Positions 1 through 4,049 of a stretch of 5,480 bases of DNA are shown here, piece by piece (the first letter of the stretch is position 1; each line of letters begins with the position of its first letter). The translations under genes were made by a program, and so were the position numbers. Below the pieces are notes generated by a model. The model had not been told where the DNA came from and searched no databases. It saw only the letters and a program-made list of their open reading frames with translations. The DNA is from Methanomassiliicoccales archaeon (lineage in GTDB: Archaea; Thermoplasmatota; Thermoplasmata; Methanomassiliicoccales; Methanomethylophilaceae), in assembly GCA_900767505.1 (NCBI GenBank), contig CAAFZG010000004.1:1-5480 (forward strand). The letters are read 5' to 3'.

Positions 1-12
1 CTCTTCCGATCT
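1..12 (+). other. Illumina adapter remnant at contig edge
   Basis: The first 12 bases (CTCTTCCGATCT) equal the 3' end of the standard Illumina sequencing adapter, directly followed by what looks like genomic sequence. This is most simply untrimmed adapter at the end of a contig. These bases should not be treated as genomic. A 12-base chance match is possible, but its position exactly at base 1 argues against that. Confidence 0.8.
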
Positions 13-124
13 TCTATTCAGGGGAAATCATGTTCTTCCTTCGCGCCACATAAACGATCTGAAGCACTATGCGGATATCACACGCGGGATGAGTTTGTTT
101 GAGCCCGGACCGAATAGAAAATAA
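13..124. other. Unassigned stretch, possible 3' end of a truncated gene
   Basis: I cannot assign this short stretch. On the plus strand the frame starting at base 2 is open to a TAA at 122-124, and its last residues read ...INDLKHYADITRG...PNRK, which has protein-like codon choice and stops just before the tRNA-Ala promoter. On the minus strand another frame is open from about 128 down to a TAG at 14-16. Either could be the end of a real gene cut by the contig edge, but I recognise neither, and the two cannot be separated without the missing sequence. Confidence 0.2.
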
Positions 125-131
125 TATATAT
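121..131 (+). promoter_or_regulatory. Archaeal TATA box of tRNA-Ala
   Basis: The A/T-only run AATATATA (123-130) is centred about 30 nt before the mature 5' end of tRNA-Ala, the usual distance for an archaeal BoxA element bound by TBP. The surrounding region is AT-rich, so the exact box edges are uncertain. Confidence 0.6.
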
Positions 132-156
132 CATTAATATTTCCCTGGATTTAGTT

Positions 157-232
157 GGGCAGGTAGATCAGTTGGAAGATCGTTACCTTGGCATGGTAGA
201 GGCCGCGAGTTCGAATCTCGCCCTGTCCACCA
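157..232 (+). tRNA. tRNA-Ala (anticodon GGC), CCA encoded
   Basis: A complete cloverleaf can be folded by eye. The acceptor is GGGCAGG (157-163) with CCTGTCC (222-228), including a G3:U70 wobble, the alanyl-tRNA synthetase identity pair. The D arm is GATC/GATC. The anticodon stem is TTACC/GGTAG around the loop TTGGCAT, giving anticodon GGC, which reads GCC and GCU alanine codons. The T arm is GCGAG/CTCGC with loop TTCGAAT. The discriminator is A229 and the CCA end is encoded at 230-232. G3:U70 and the GGC anticodon agree independently. The 3' end lies 8 nt from the stop codon of an integrase relic on the opposite strand, so this tRNA may have served as an attachment site. No T-run terminator directly follows. 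Confidence 0.96.
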
Positions 233-239
233 CTATACC

Positions 240-514
240 TTATCCAGACTGTCTAAAAATGGACAGTGTCATCATCCACCACTGATAACTATGAGTTCTT
301 TGTGTTGTCTTGGTGCTCGCATGTCCCATCAATACTGACACCGATTCGATGTCGACGTCGCTGTCCAGATATCTCCGGTCGAATTTCACATTCAGATCGA
401 TCTTCATAACACGTACAAGGATACGGGAGCGAGCATCATGAAGGTCACAGGCAACGGGATCCCAGTCGCCTGAATTAGAGGGATATGAATCTGAGTCTAA
501 CTTACTCGTTCTTC
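240..514 (-). pseudogene. Tyrosine recombinase/integrase C-terminal relic
   Basis: Read on the minus strand, a frame open from about 514 to a TAA at 242-240 contains RRYLDSDVDIESVSVLMGH followed by ASTKTTQ, the C-terminal catalytic signature of XerC/D-type tyrosine recombinases (helix, LxGH histidine, xSTxTTQ turn). It seems broken. Counting back from the GH histidine, the place normally held by the box II arginine is Asn. The nucleophilic Tyr expected nine residues after the histidine is Thr, as if one codon had been lost (TTQ-R-THSY where TTQ-x-YTH is usual). Upstream residues do not resemble an integrase, a stop precedes the frame, and the only in-frame ATG (407-405) would leave 55 residues. 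The position, pointing at and touching a tRNA 3' end, is typical of integrases of elements inserted into tRNA genes. An intact but very divergent recombinase is unlikely at this length. Confidence 0.6.
248..267. repeat. Small inverted repeat (ACTGTC/GACAGT)
   Basis: A perfect 6-bp inverted repeat (248-253 with 262-267) has an 8-base spacer. It lies 16 nt past the tRNA-Ala 3' end and inside the last codons of the integrase relic. It could be a weak terminator hairpin for the tRNA transcript or a remnant of a recombinase arm or core site. Nothing in the sequence decides between these. Confidence 0.3.
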
Positions 515-547
515 AATTGTCGAATCCAGTAGTCGGTTTGTCTAAGG

Positions 548-555
548 TTAAATAT
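548..555 (+). promoter_or_regulatory. TATA box of the split-barrel gene
   Basis: TTAAATAT fits the archaeal BoxA consensus. With the usual spacing of about 25 nt, transcription would begin near 575-580, giving a very short leader that just includes the GGTGA ribosome binding site (578-582) of the gene starting at ATG 588. Confidence 0.55.
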
Positions 556-587
556 CGTCTATTCCTTATTGTGTCCTGGTGAACGAA

Positions 588-986
588 ATGGTAAACATAC
601 CCGAAGAAGTTCTCAAAGCTATGTCTGAGCAGACGACTGTCAAGGCCCTTGTGACCGCGGATGCGTCCGGACAGCCTCATGCCATAGTCTGCGGATCGAT
701 CGTTGCTCCTTCACCTGACAAGGTCATCGTCGGTGAGGTCCTTATGAGGAAATCATCCAAGAATCTGGATGCCAACAAGAAGGGAGCAATACTCGTTTCT
801 TCTGGAATGACCGCATACGAGATCGTCGTCACCAACCCGGTCCGCATCGCAGAGGGTCCCGCTCTTGACCAGATGAACGAGAAACTTGCCGCTGTCCACC
901 TGAAGGCCAACGCACTTTGGATGTTCGACGTCGCAGCAGTGTACGACCAGAGCGCAAGCCCCAAGGCCGGAACCCAGCTCGCATGA
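588..986 (+). CDS. Pyridoxamine 5'-phosphate oxidase-like FMN-binding protein
   Basis: A 132-residue protein resembling the small flavin-binding split-barrel proteins (pyridoxamine 5'-phosphate oxidase-like superfamily). The early strand-turn-strand VKALVTADASGQPHA (about 18-32) and the later MRKSSKNLDANKKGAI (about 52-67) match the pattern in these proteins, where a strand is followed by Arg/Lys-Asn-Leu residues near the flavin phosphate. The length fits a single-domain barrel, usually a cytoplasmic homodimer; substrate unknown. I prefer ATG 588 over the in-frame GTG at 579, because GGTGA (578-582) is complementary to the 16S rRNA 3' end and sits 5 nt before that ATG, and because the TATA box at 548 places the transcript start close to 579. 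It is monocistronic, closed by a hairpin and T-run at 993-1020. The family call is by eye; a true PLP-pathway enzyme is unlikely at this size. Confidence 0.75.
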   Translation: MVNIPEEVLKAMSEQTTVKALVTADASGQPHAIVCGSIVAPSPDKVIVGEVLMRKSSKNLDANKKGAILVSSGMTAYEIVVTNPVRIAEGPALDQMNEKLAAVHLKANALWMFDVAAVYDQSASPKAGTQLA

Positions 987-992
987 AAACAT

Positions 993-1020
993 GGCCCTCC
1001 GGGCCTTTTTTCCTATTTTT
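993..1020 (+). terminator. Hairpin plus T-run terminator
   Basis: GGCCC (993-997) pairs perfectly with GGGCC (1001-1005) across a 3-base loop, followed at once by six T and then a second T-run. It begins 7 nt after the stop of the split-barrel gene. Archaeal termination depends mainly on the U-tract; the hairpin strengthens the call. Confidence 0.75.
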
Positions 1021-1094
1021 ATCTCTACAGCCTGTAGGTCGTTTACTTCCGATGTGCGTCCATAATGTCTAAAGACGGTAGTGTCGGGATTAGG

Positions 1095-1101
1095 ATTAAA
1101 T
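1095..1101 (+). promoter_or_regulatory. TATA box of the membrane-protein gene
   Basis: ATTAAAT is centred 26 nt before the ATG at 1124. At normal archaeal spacing, transcription would begin at or within a few bases of that ATG, implying a leaderless mRNA. Confidence 0.5.
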
Positions 1102-1123
1102 CGTCACCAGTTCATGAACGGTC

Positions 1124-1720
1124 ATGGATTCGTCTGAGATTATATCTGGAATCATAGACCATATGCCTGAGACACTCCTTCTTATCGGCGGACTCATCGC
1201 TCTGTTGATAGTCATTACATATGTGAAGGACAGGAATTCGGCGACATACAAGCTGATGATGTTCCTGGGAGTGATATTCGGGGCTATAATGGCATACGAA
1301 GCGGTAACGAAATACGGCGATTGGCCGATGAGCACTTCCATCATAATATTGATTGCAGCTTTCGCATTGATCATCCGCCCGTTCAGGGATGTTCACTTTG
1401 CCGTGATCATAGCCGCACTCATTATGGGTATAGTGTATATCGCTCTCGCAGGCCTCAACGGATGCATAATCTTCGACAGCATCGATCTGACATTCCTCTC
1501 CGAGGGCTGGCCACGCGTCATCATCGCATTCTTGTGCGGTTCTGTCGTCTATATGGTCCTGAACTTCGGGGAATCATTGGTCAAGATGGCCGGAAAGATC
1601 CTGAACTGGTGGCCTCTCCTGTTGGTTTTAGCATTGGTTTGTATAGCGGAATCTGTGCTGATGTTGACAGGAAACGGTTCAATTGCCGATTTTATCGACA
1701 CTAGTTCGATGAGGTTCTGA
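1124..1720 (+). CDS. Six-helix integral membrane protein, unknown function
   Basis: I do not recognise this 198-residue protein. It is strongly hydrophobic, with about six predicted transmembrane segments near residues 17-34, 44-63, 70-86, 91-112, 130-148 and 161-182. The N-terminal 16 residues are acidic and polar, and the C-terminus (about 183-198) is a short acidic tail. A positively charged loop (VKDRNSATYK, 34-43) follows helix 1, so by the positive-inside rule the N-terminus may be outside. Charged residues are scarce inside the helices; Glu59 near the end of helix 2 and Glu176 in helix 6 are exceptions. No cysteine pair, ATP-binding motif or known transporter signature is visible. The ATG at 1124 has no good Shine-Dalgarno, and the TATA box position suggests leaderless initiation. 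It stands alone: a terminator lies upstream and a new promoter, for tRNA-Arg, lies downstream. Confidence 0.8.
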   Translation: MDSSEIISGIIDHMPETLLLIGGLIALLIVITYVKDRNSATYKLMMFLGVIFGAIMAYEAVTKYGDWPMSTSIIILIAAFALIIRPFRDVHFAVIIAALIMGIVYIALAGLNGCIIFDSIDLTFLSEGWPRVIIAFLCGSVVYMVLNFGESLVKMAGKILNWWPLLLVLALVCIAESVLMLTGNGSIADFIDTSSMRF

Positions 1721-1737
1721 CGGCATCGTGGATAAGC

Positions 1738-1744
1738 TTTAAAT
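1738..1744 (+). promoter_or_regulatory. TATA box of the tRNA-Arg/eL41/tRNA-Trp unit
   Basis: TTTAAAT is centred 30 nt before the mature 5' end of tRNA-Arg and preceded by purine-rich bases (GATAAGC) where the TFB recognition element would lie. It is the only clear promoter ahead of tRNA-Arg, eL41 and tRNA-Trp. Confidence 0.65.
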
Positions 1745-1770
1745 CAAATGAGTAAATGGAGGGGAAGAGT

Positions 1771-1848
1771 GGGCTCGTGGCTTAGCCAGGATATAGCGCT
1801 GGCCTTCTAAGCCAGACGCCCCGGGTTCGAATCCCGGCGGGCCCGCCA
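1771..1848 (+). tRNA. tRNA-Arg (anticodon TCT), CCA encoded
   Basis: The acceptor GGGCTCG (1771-1777) pairs with CGGGCCC (1838-1844), with one T:G wobble at pair 5-68. The anticodon stem is CTGGC/GCCAG around the loop CTTCTAA, giving anticodon TCT, which reads AGA and, less well, AGG. The T arm is CCGGG/CCCGG with loop TTCGAAT. The discriminator is G1845 and CCA is encoded at 1846-1848. AGA and AGG dominate the arginine codons of the eL41 gene 40 nt downstream within its basic core, so this tRNA directly serves its neighbour. Confidence 0.96.
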
Positions 1849-1888
1849 AGGATGCATGCCTCACGGCAACATTCAGGGAAGGATCACA

Positions 1889-1996
1889 ATGAAGAGAAGC
1901 TCGCGCGCCTGGAAGAAACGCGGCAACCAGCGTTGGAAATGGCGCAAGAAGAAAATGAGAAGAAGAAAGAGAGCAGCAAAGATGCGCAAGAAGTGA
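1889..1996 (+). CDS. rpl41e: Ribosomal protein eL41 (L41e)
   Basis: A 35-residue, extremely basic protein: 21 of 35 residues are Lys or Arg. The core RWKWRKKKMRRRKRAAKMRK (15-34) closely parallels the single-helix eukaryotic/archaeal L41 pattern (W-R-K-K-R-M-R-R-L-K-R-K-R-R-K-M-R), with a short archaeal-style N-terminal extension (MKRSSRAWKKRGNQ). eL41 is a bare alpha helix that sits at the interface of the large and small ribosomal subunits; it is absent from bacteria. A purine-rich GGGAAGG (1876-1882) ends 6 nt before the ATG and can serve as ribosome binding site. The gene lies between tRNA-Arg (40 nt upstream) and tRNA-Trp (26 nt downstream) with no separate promoter or terminator visible. 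At this size it is easily missed, and a longer overlapping frame (1852-2037) would hide it; that frame has no ribosome binding site and runs into the tRNA. Confidence 0.85.
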   Translation: MKRSSRAWKKRGNQRWKWRKKKMRRRKRAAKMRKK

Positions 1997-2060
1997 TTGC
2001 AACTCGCTATCACACTCACCCCGGGGGTATAGGCTAACCTGGCAGACTGGCGGGCTCCAG

Positions 2061-2158
2061 TTATTGAGAGTGATTGAAAATGGGTTTGCTGACAGTTGAT
2101 GATTAACTGGAGCGATGACTCATTGATTCCGCGGAAGGTAGCTCCTTCCGTAGTGGAA
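2061..2158 (+). other. tRNA-Trp intron
   Basis: The 98-nt insertion lies between tRNA positions 37 and 38. It has two parts: a box C/D guide RNA (2065-2122) and a separate strong hairpin (2131-2151, seven Watson-Crick pairs plus one G:T closing pair, loop TAGCT) just before the 3' splice site. The boundaries follow from the mature loop CTCCAGA and the anticodon stem pairing. Confidence 0.88.
2065..2122 (+). ncRNA. Box C/D 2'-O-methylation guide RNA in the intron
   Basis: All elements of an archaeal C/D guide are present. Box C is GTGATTG (2070-2076), D' is CTGA (2089-2092), C' is TTGATGA (2096-2102) and D is ATGA (2115-2118). Both guide spacers (2077-2088 and 2103-2114) are exactly 12 nt, the archaeal norm. 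Terminal stem TGAG/CTCA (2065-2068, 2119-2122) closes a k-turn with a 3-nt bulge (2069-2071). Bases 2104-2113 pair perfectly over 10 nt with 2054-2063, and the fifth base upstream of box D faces C2057, wobble position C34. Bases 2081-2087 pair with 2157-2163 (six Watson-Crick pairs plus one wobble), and the fifth base upstream of D' faces C2160, position C39. Known: the Haloferax volcanii tRNA-Trp intron guides methylation of the same positions 34 and 39 with L7Ae, Nop5 and fibrillarin. Inferred: the same role here. Both pairings cross a splice junction, so modification would precede splicing. Confidence 0.88.
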
Positions 2159-2219
2159 ACCCGCTGACGGGGGTTCAAATCCCTCTGCCCCCACCTTGCG
2201 CTTCTTTCTGAGCTCTTGC

Positions 2220-2260
2220 TTGGGCACTTCGGTGCCCCAATCCTTTTTACCTATTTTTTA
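2220..2260 (+). terminator. UUCG-tetraloop hairpin and T-runs after tRNA-Trp
   Basis: GGGCAC (2222-2227) pairs with GTGCCC (2232-2237) across a TTCG tetraloop closed by C-G, an exceptionally stable fold. TT/AA pairs extend the stem past one bulged C. Two T-runs follow (2243-2247 and 2254-2259). It lies 27 nt after tRNA-Trp and is the first clear terminator since the promoter at 1738. Confidence 0.8.
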
Positions 2261-2268
2261 CAAATTCA

Positions 2269-2352
2269 TCACAGAACTTCACGGATTCGCAGTCGTGCGA
2301 TCTCTATAGCACGATCATATTGTTCTGTAGCTGTCGCAGTATGAATCTGTGA
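2269..2352. repeat. Nested and competing inverted repeats between convergent terminators
   Basis: This stretch has no gene. ACAGAAC (2271-2277) pairs with GTTCTGT (2322-2328), enclosing TCGTGC (2293-2298) with GCACGA (2309-2314). An alternative outer pairing, TCACAGA (2269-2275) with TCTGTGA (2346-2352), uses the same 5' arm. TCGCAGT also occurs twice as a direct repeat (2287-2293, 2334-2340). It may be a structured RNA on either strand or simply a spacer; no promoter or known RNA family is recognised. Confidence 0.35.
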
Positions 2353-2359
2353 CCGGATC

Positions 2360-2404
2360 AAAAAACAAGAAATGAAGAAGATGGTGCGACCCGAAGGCCG
2401 CACC
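2360..2404 (-). terminator. Terminator of the cimA-ACT-UPF0210 operon
   Basis: On the minus strand, 3 nt after the UPF0210 stop codon, GGTGCG and CGCACC (2399-2404 with 2383-2388) pair perfectly. The stem continues past one mismatch with two more pairs and a 4-base loop. A pyrimidine-rich tail ends in six T (2365-2360). It faces the tRNA-Trp terminator in convergent orientation. Confidence 0.7.
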
Positions 2405-2407
2405 GAA

Positions 2408-3772
2408 TCAGTTTTTGAAGCTGTGGATAGGTGCGGGAATCCTTCCGCCACGGTTGACGAAGTCCGCACAGCCGTAGGGGTTCACGGGCATAATGCACGC
2501 ATCGCCCAGCAGACCTCCGAAGTGGGCCCTGTCTCCGACACCCTTTCCGATGACGGGGATGACCCTGACCGCCGTGGTTTTCTGATTGACCATTCCGATG
2601 GCCATCTCATCTGCGATTATACCGGAGATAGTGGTCGCAGGCGTGCTGCCGGGGATTGCGATCATGTCGAGACCGACCGAGCATACGCAGGTCATGGCCT
2701 CCAGCTTCTCGAGGGTCAATGCACCAAGTTCCGCGGCTTCGGCCATGGACTTGTCCTCCGTGACGGGGATGAATGCACCGCTGAGACCTCCGACATACGA
2801 CGATGCCATGACACCGCCCTTCTTCACCTGGTCGTTGAGAATGGCGAGTGCGGCAGTCGTTCCAGGGGCACCGGCATACTCCATACCCATCTCGTGGATG
2901 ATGTCTGCGATGGAGTCTCCTACTGCGGGCGTGGGGGCCAGCGACAGGTCGACGATGCCGAAAGGCACGCCAAGTCTCTTGGACGCCTCTTTGGCGAAGA
3001 GTTGTCCAACCCTTGTGACCTTGAATGCAGTCTTCTTTATGGTCTCGCACAGGACCTCGAAGCTCTGTCCGCGGACCTTGGAGAGTGCATTGTTCACGAC
3101 ACCCGGGCCGCTGACACCGACGTTGATGATGCAGTCAGCTTCGGTCACACCGTGGAATGCCCCTGCCATGAACGGGTTGTCGTCCGGCGGGTTGCAGAAC
3201 ACCACGAGTTTCGCGCATCCTATGGAATCCGCATCCTTGGTGGCCTCTGCGGTTTTGACGACTATATCACCCATAACTCTGACAGCATCCATGTTGATGC
3301 CTGTCCTTGTGGATCCGAGGCTGATGGACGAGCATACCCTCTCTGTCACTGCCAGAGCTTCGGGTATGGACTCTATGAGGTTCCTGTCCGCTGGGGTCAT
3401 GCCCTTCTGGACAAGTGCGGAGTATCCTCCGATGAAGTTCACGCCTATCGTCTTGGCCGCTCTGTCGAGGGTCTTGGCGATCTTCACGAAGTCGGAAGGA
3501 CCTTTGCACGCGGCGCCTCCGATCAGGGCAATGGGCGTCACAGACACCCTTTTGTTGATGACGGGGACTCCGTACTCCAATCCGATCTCGTCTCCGACGG
3601 ATACGAGGTTCTCTGCGTATTTTGTGATCTTGTTGTAGATCTTGTCGCAGAGGGAGTCGATGTCCGGATCGATGCAGTCCAGAAGACTGATGCCCATGGT
3701 GATGGTCCTGACATCGAGGTTCTCGTGTGAGACCATCTCGTAGGTCTCGAAGACCTCATTAAGCTCTACCAT
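2408..3772 (-). CDS. UPF0210 / 'PFL family' protein (DUF711)
   Basis: The 454-residue product is full length for UPF0210 (about 450 residues), conserved across bacteria and archaea without a settled activity. Features of the family visible here are the N-terminal VRTITMGISLLDCIDP (21-36), the Gly-rich ALIGGAACKGPSDFVKIAKTL start (82-102), GVNFIGGYSALVQKG (110-124), NPPDDNPFMAGAFHG (194-208), GVSGPGVV (219-226), SLAPTPAVGDSIAD (277-290) and PGSTPATTISGIIADEMAIG (374-393). The family is thought to adopt a fold related to glycyl-radical enzymes, hence 'PFL', but I see no glycyl-radical motif (RVxGY) near the C-terminus; RVIPVIGKGVGD (403-414) stands there instead. It is last in the operon, 4 nt after the ACT gene, with GGATC as a weak ribosome binding site, and a terminator follows. 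UPF0237 and UPF0210 genes are widely adjacent, so the two probably act together; the reaction is unknown. Confidence 0.9.
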   Translation of the reverse strand: MVELNEVFETYEMVSHENLDVRTITMGISLLDCIDPDIDSLCDKIYNKITKYAENLVSVGDEIGLEYGVPVINKRVSVTPIALIGGAACKGPSDFVKIAKTLDRAAKTIGVNFIGGYSALVQKGMTPADRNLIESIPEALAVTERVCSSISLGSTRTGINMDAVRVMGDIVVKTAEATKDADSIGCAKLVVFCNPPDDNPFMAGAFHGVTEADCIINVGVSGPGVVNNALSKVRGQSFEVLCETIKKTAFKVTRVGQLFAKEASKRLGVPFGIVDLSLAPTPAVGDSIADIIHEMGMEYAGAPGTTAALAILNDQVKKGGVMASSYVGGLSGAFIPVTEDKSMAEAAELGALTLEKLEAMTCVCSVGLDMIAIPGSTPATTISGIIADEMAIGMVNQKTTAVRVIPVIGKGVGDRAHFGGLLGDACIMPVNPYGCADFVNRGGRIPAPIHSFKN

Positions 3773-3776
3773 GGGA

Positions 3777-4049
3777 TCAGATCCTGTGCATCATTTCGAA
3801 GATTTCCTCGTGCTGGGCCTTTATGATGCACCCGACCTCTTCACCGACCTCGTTGAGTCCGTTCACCAGATCGTCGAATTTGCCCTTGTACTGGGTGGTG
3901 TCCACGATGAGGATCATGTTGATGAAGTCCTGGACGGTCGTCTGTTTGATGTCGAGAATGTTGATGTCGTTGTTCGCAAAGTAATTGCACACCTTGGCGA
4001 TGATGCCGGTGTGGTCTTTTCCTACCAGTGTGACTATGGTCCTGTTCAT
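3777..4049 (-). CDS. ACT-domain protein, UPF0237 family
   Basis: This 90-residue protein is one ACT domain plus a short C-terminal helix. MNRTIVTLVGKDHTGIIAKV (1-20) gives the first strand, the ligand-loop motif GKDHTGI and helix 1; NNDINILDIKQTTVQDFINMILIVD (26-50) gives strands 2 and 3; FDDLVNGLNEVGEEVGC (58-74) gives helix 2; and the end (IIKAQHEEIFEMMHRI) is the usual UPF0237 tail. ACT domains bind amino acids or similar small molecules at dimer interfaces and control partner proteins; the loop Gly expected at the binding site is present (Gly15). Its ATG overlaps the cimA stop as ATGA (4049-4046), with AGGTGA as a strong ribosome binding site just inside cimA, so translation is coupled. 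UPF0210 starts 4 nt after its stop. A role as sensor subunit for UPF0210, or for isoleucine-pathway flux, is inference; no ligand can be read from the sequence. Confidence 0.9.
   Translation of the reverse strand: MNRTIVTLVGKDHTGIIAKVCNYFANNDINILDIKQTTVQDFINMILIVDTTQYKGKFDDLVNGLNEVGEEVGCIIKAQHEEIFEMMHRI

Larger units (their letters stand above)
2023..2193 (+). tRNA. tRNA-Trp (anticodon CCA) with a 98-nt intron
   Basis: Exon 1 is 2023-2060 and exon 2 is 2159-2193. The acceptor GGGGGTA (2023-2029) pairs with TGCCCCC (2186-2192) and the discriminator is A2193. The anticodon stem is GCGGG (2050-2054) with CCCGC (2160-2164). After splicing the loop is CTCCAGA, the usual archaeal tRNA-Trp loop with anticodon CCA at 2057-2059. 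The T arm is GGGGG/CCCTC with loop TTCAAAT. CCA is not encoded (ACCT follows). The intron is at the standard 37/38 site. A four-base helix TCCA (2056-2059)/TGGA (2154-2157) can form the core of a relaxed bulge-helix-bulge for the splicing endonuclease; the exact cut could be off by one base. The D stem is weak, with two wobbles and an A:C mismatch. No promoter is visible directly upstream. Confidence 0.93.

Noticed and set aside
579..587. GTG at 579 as start of the split-barrel protein
   Set aside because: The GTG lies inside the GGTGA ribosome binding site for the ATG at 588 and close to the predicted transcription start, so the ATG is the better start.
1739..2002. Minus-strand frame whose product contains PGFEPGASGLEG
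   Set aside because: This is the familiar false protein obtained by translating the antisense of a tRNA (here tRNA-Arg). It overlaps tRNA-Arg and eL41 and has no support as a gene.
1852..2037. Plus-strand 61-codon frame between the tRNAs
   Set aside because: It overlaps eL41 in a different frame, lacks a ribosome binding site and runs into the tRNA-Trp acceptor stem.
2131..2151. Intron hairpin as an alternative T arm or second tRNA
   Set aside because: The loop TAGCT lacks the TTC-A pattern, and the true T arm with loop TTCAAAT lies at 2169-2185.
2372..3730. A 452-codon open frame on the plus strand opposite the UPF0210 gene (and a 350-codon one in another frame)
   Set aside because: The minus-strand protein matches a known family over its full length with proper start, spacing and terminator. 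The plus-strand translations are rich in Cys, Asp, Gly and Arg without domain logic, and the open frames follow from the codon bias of the real gene.
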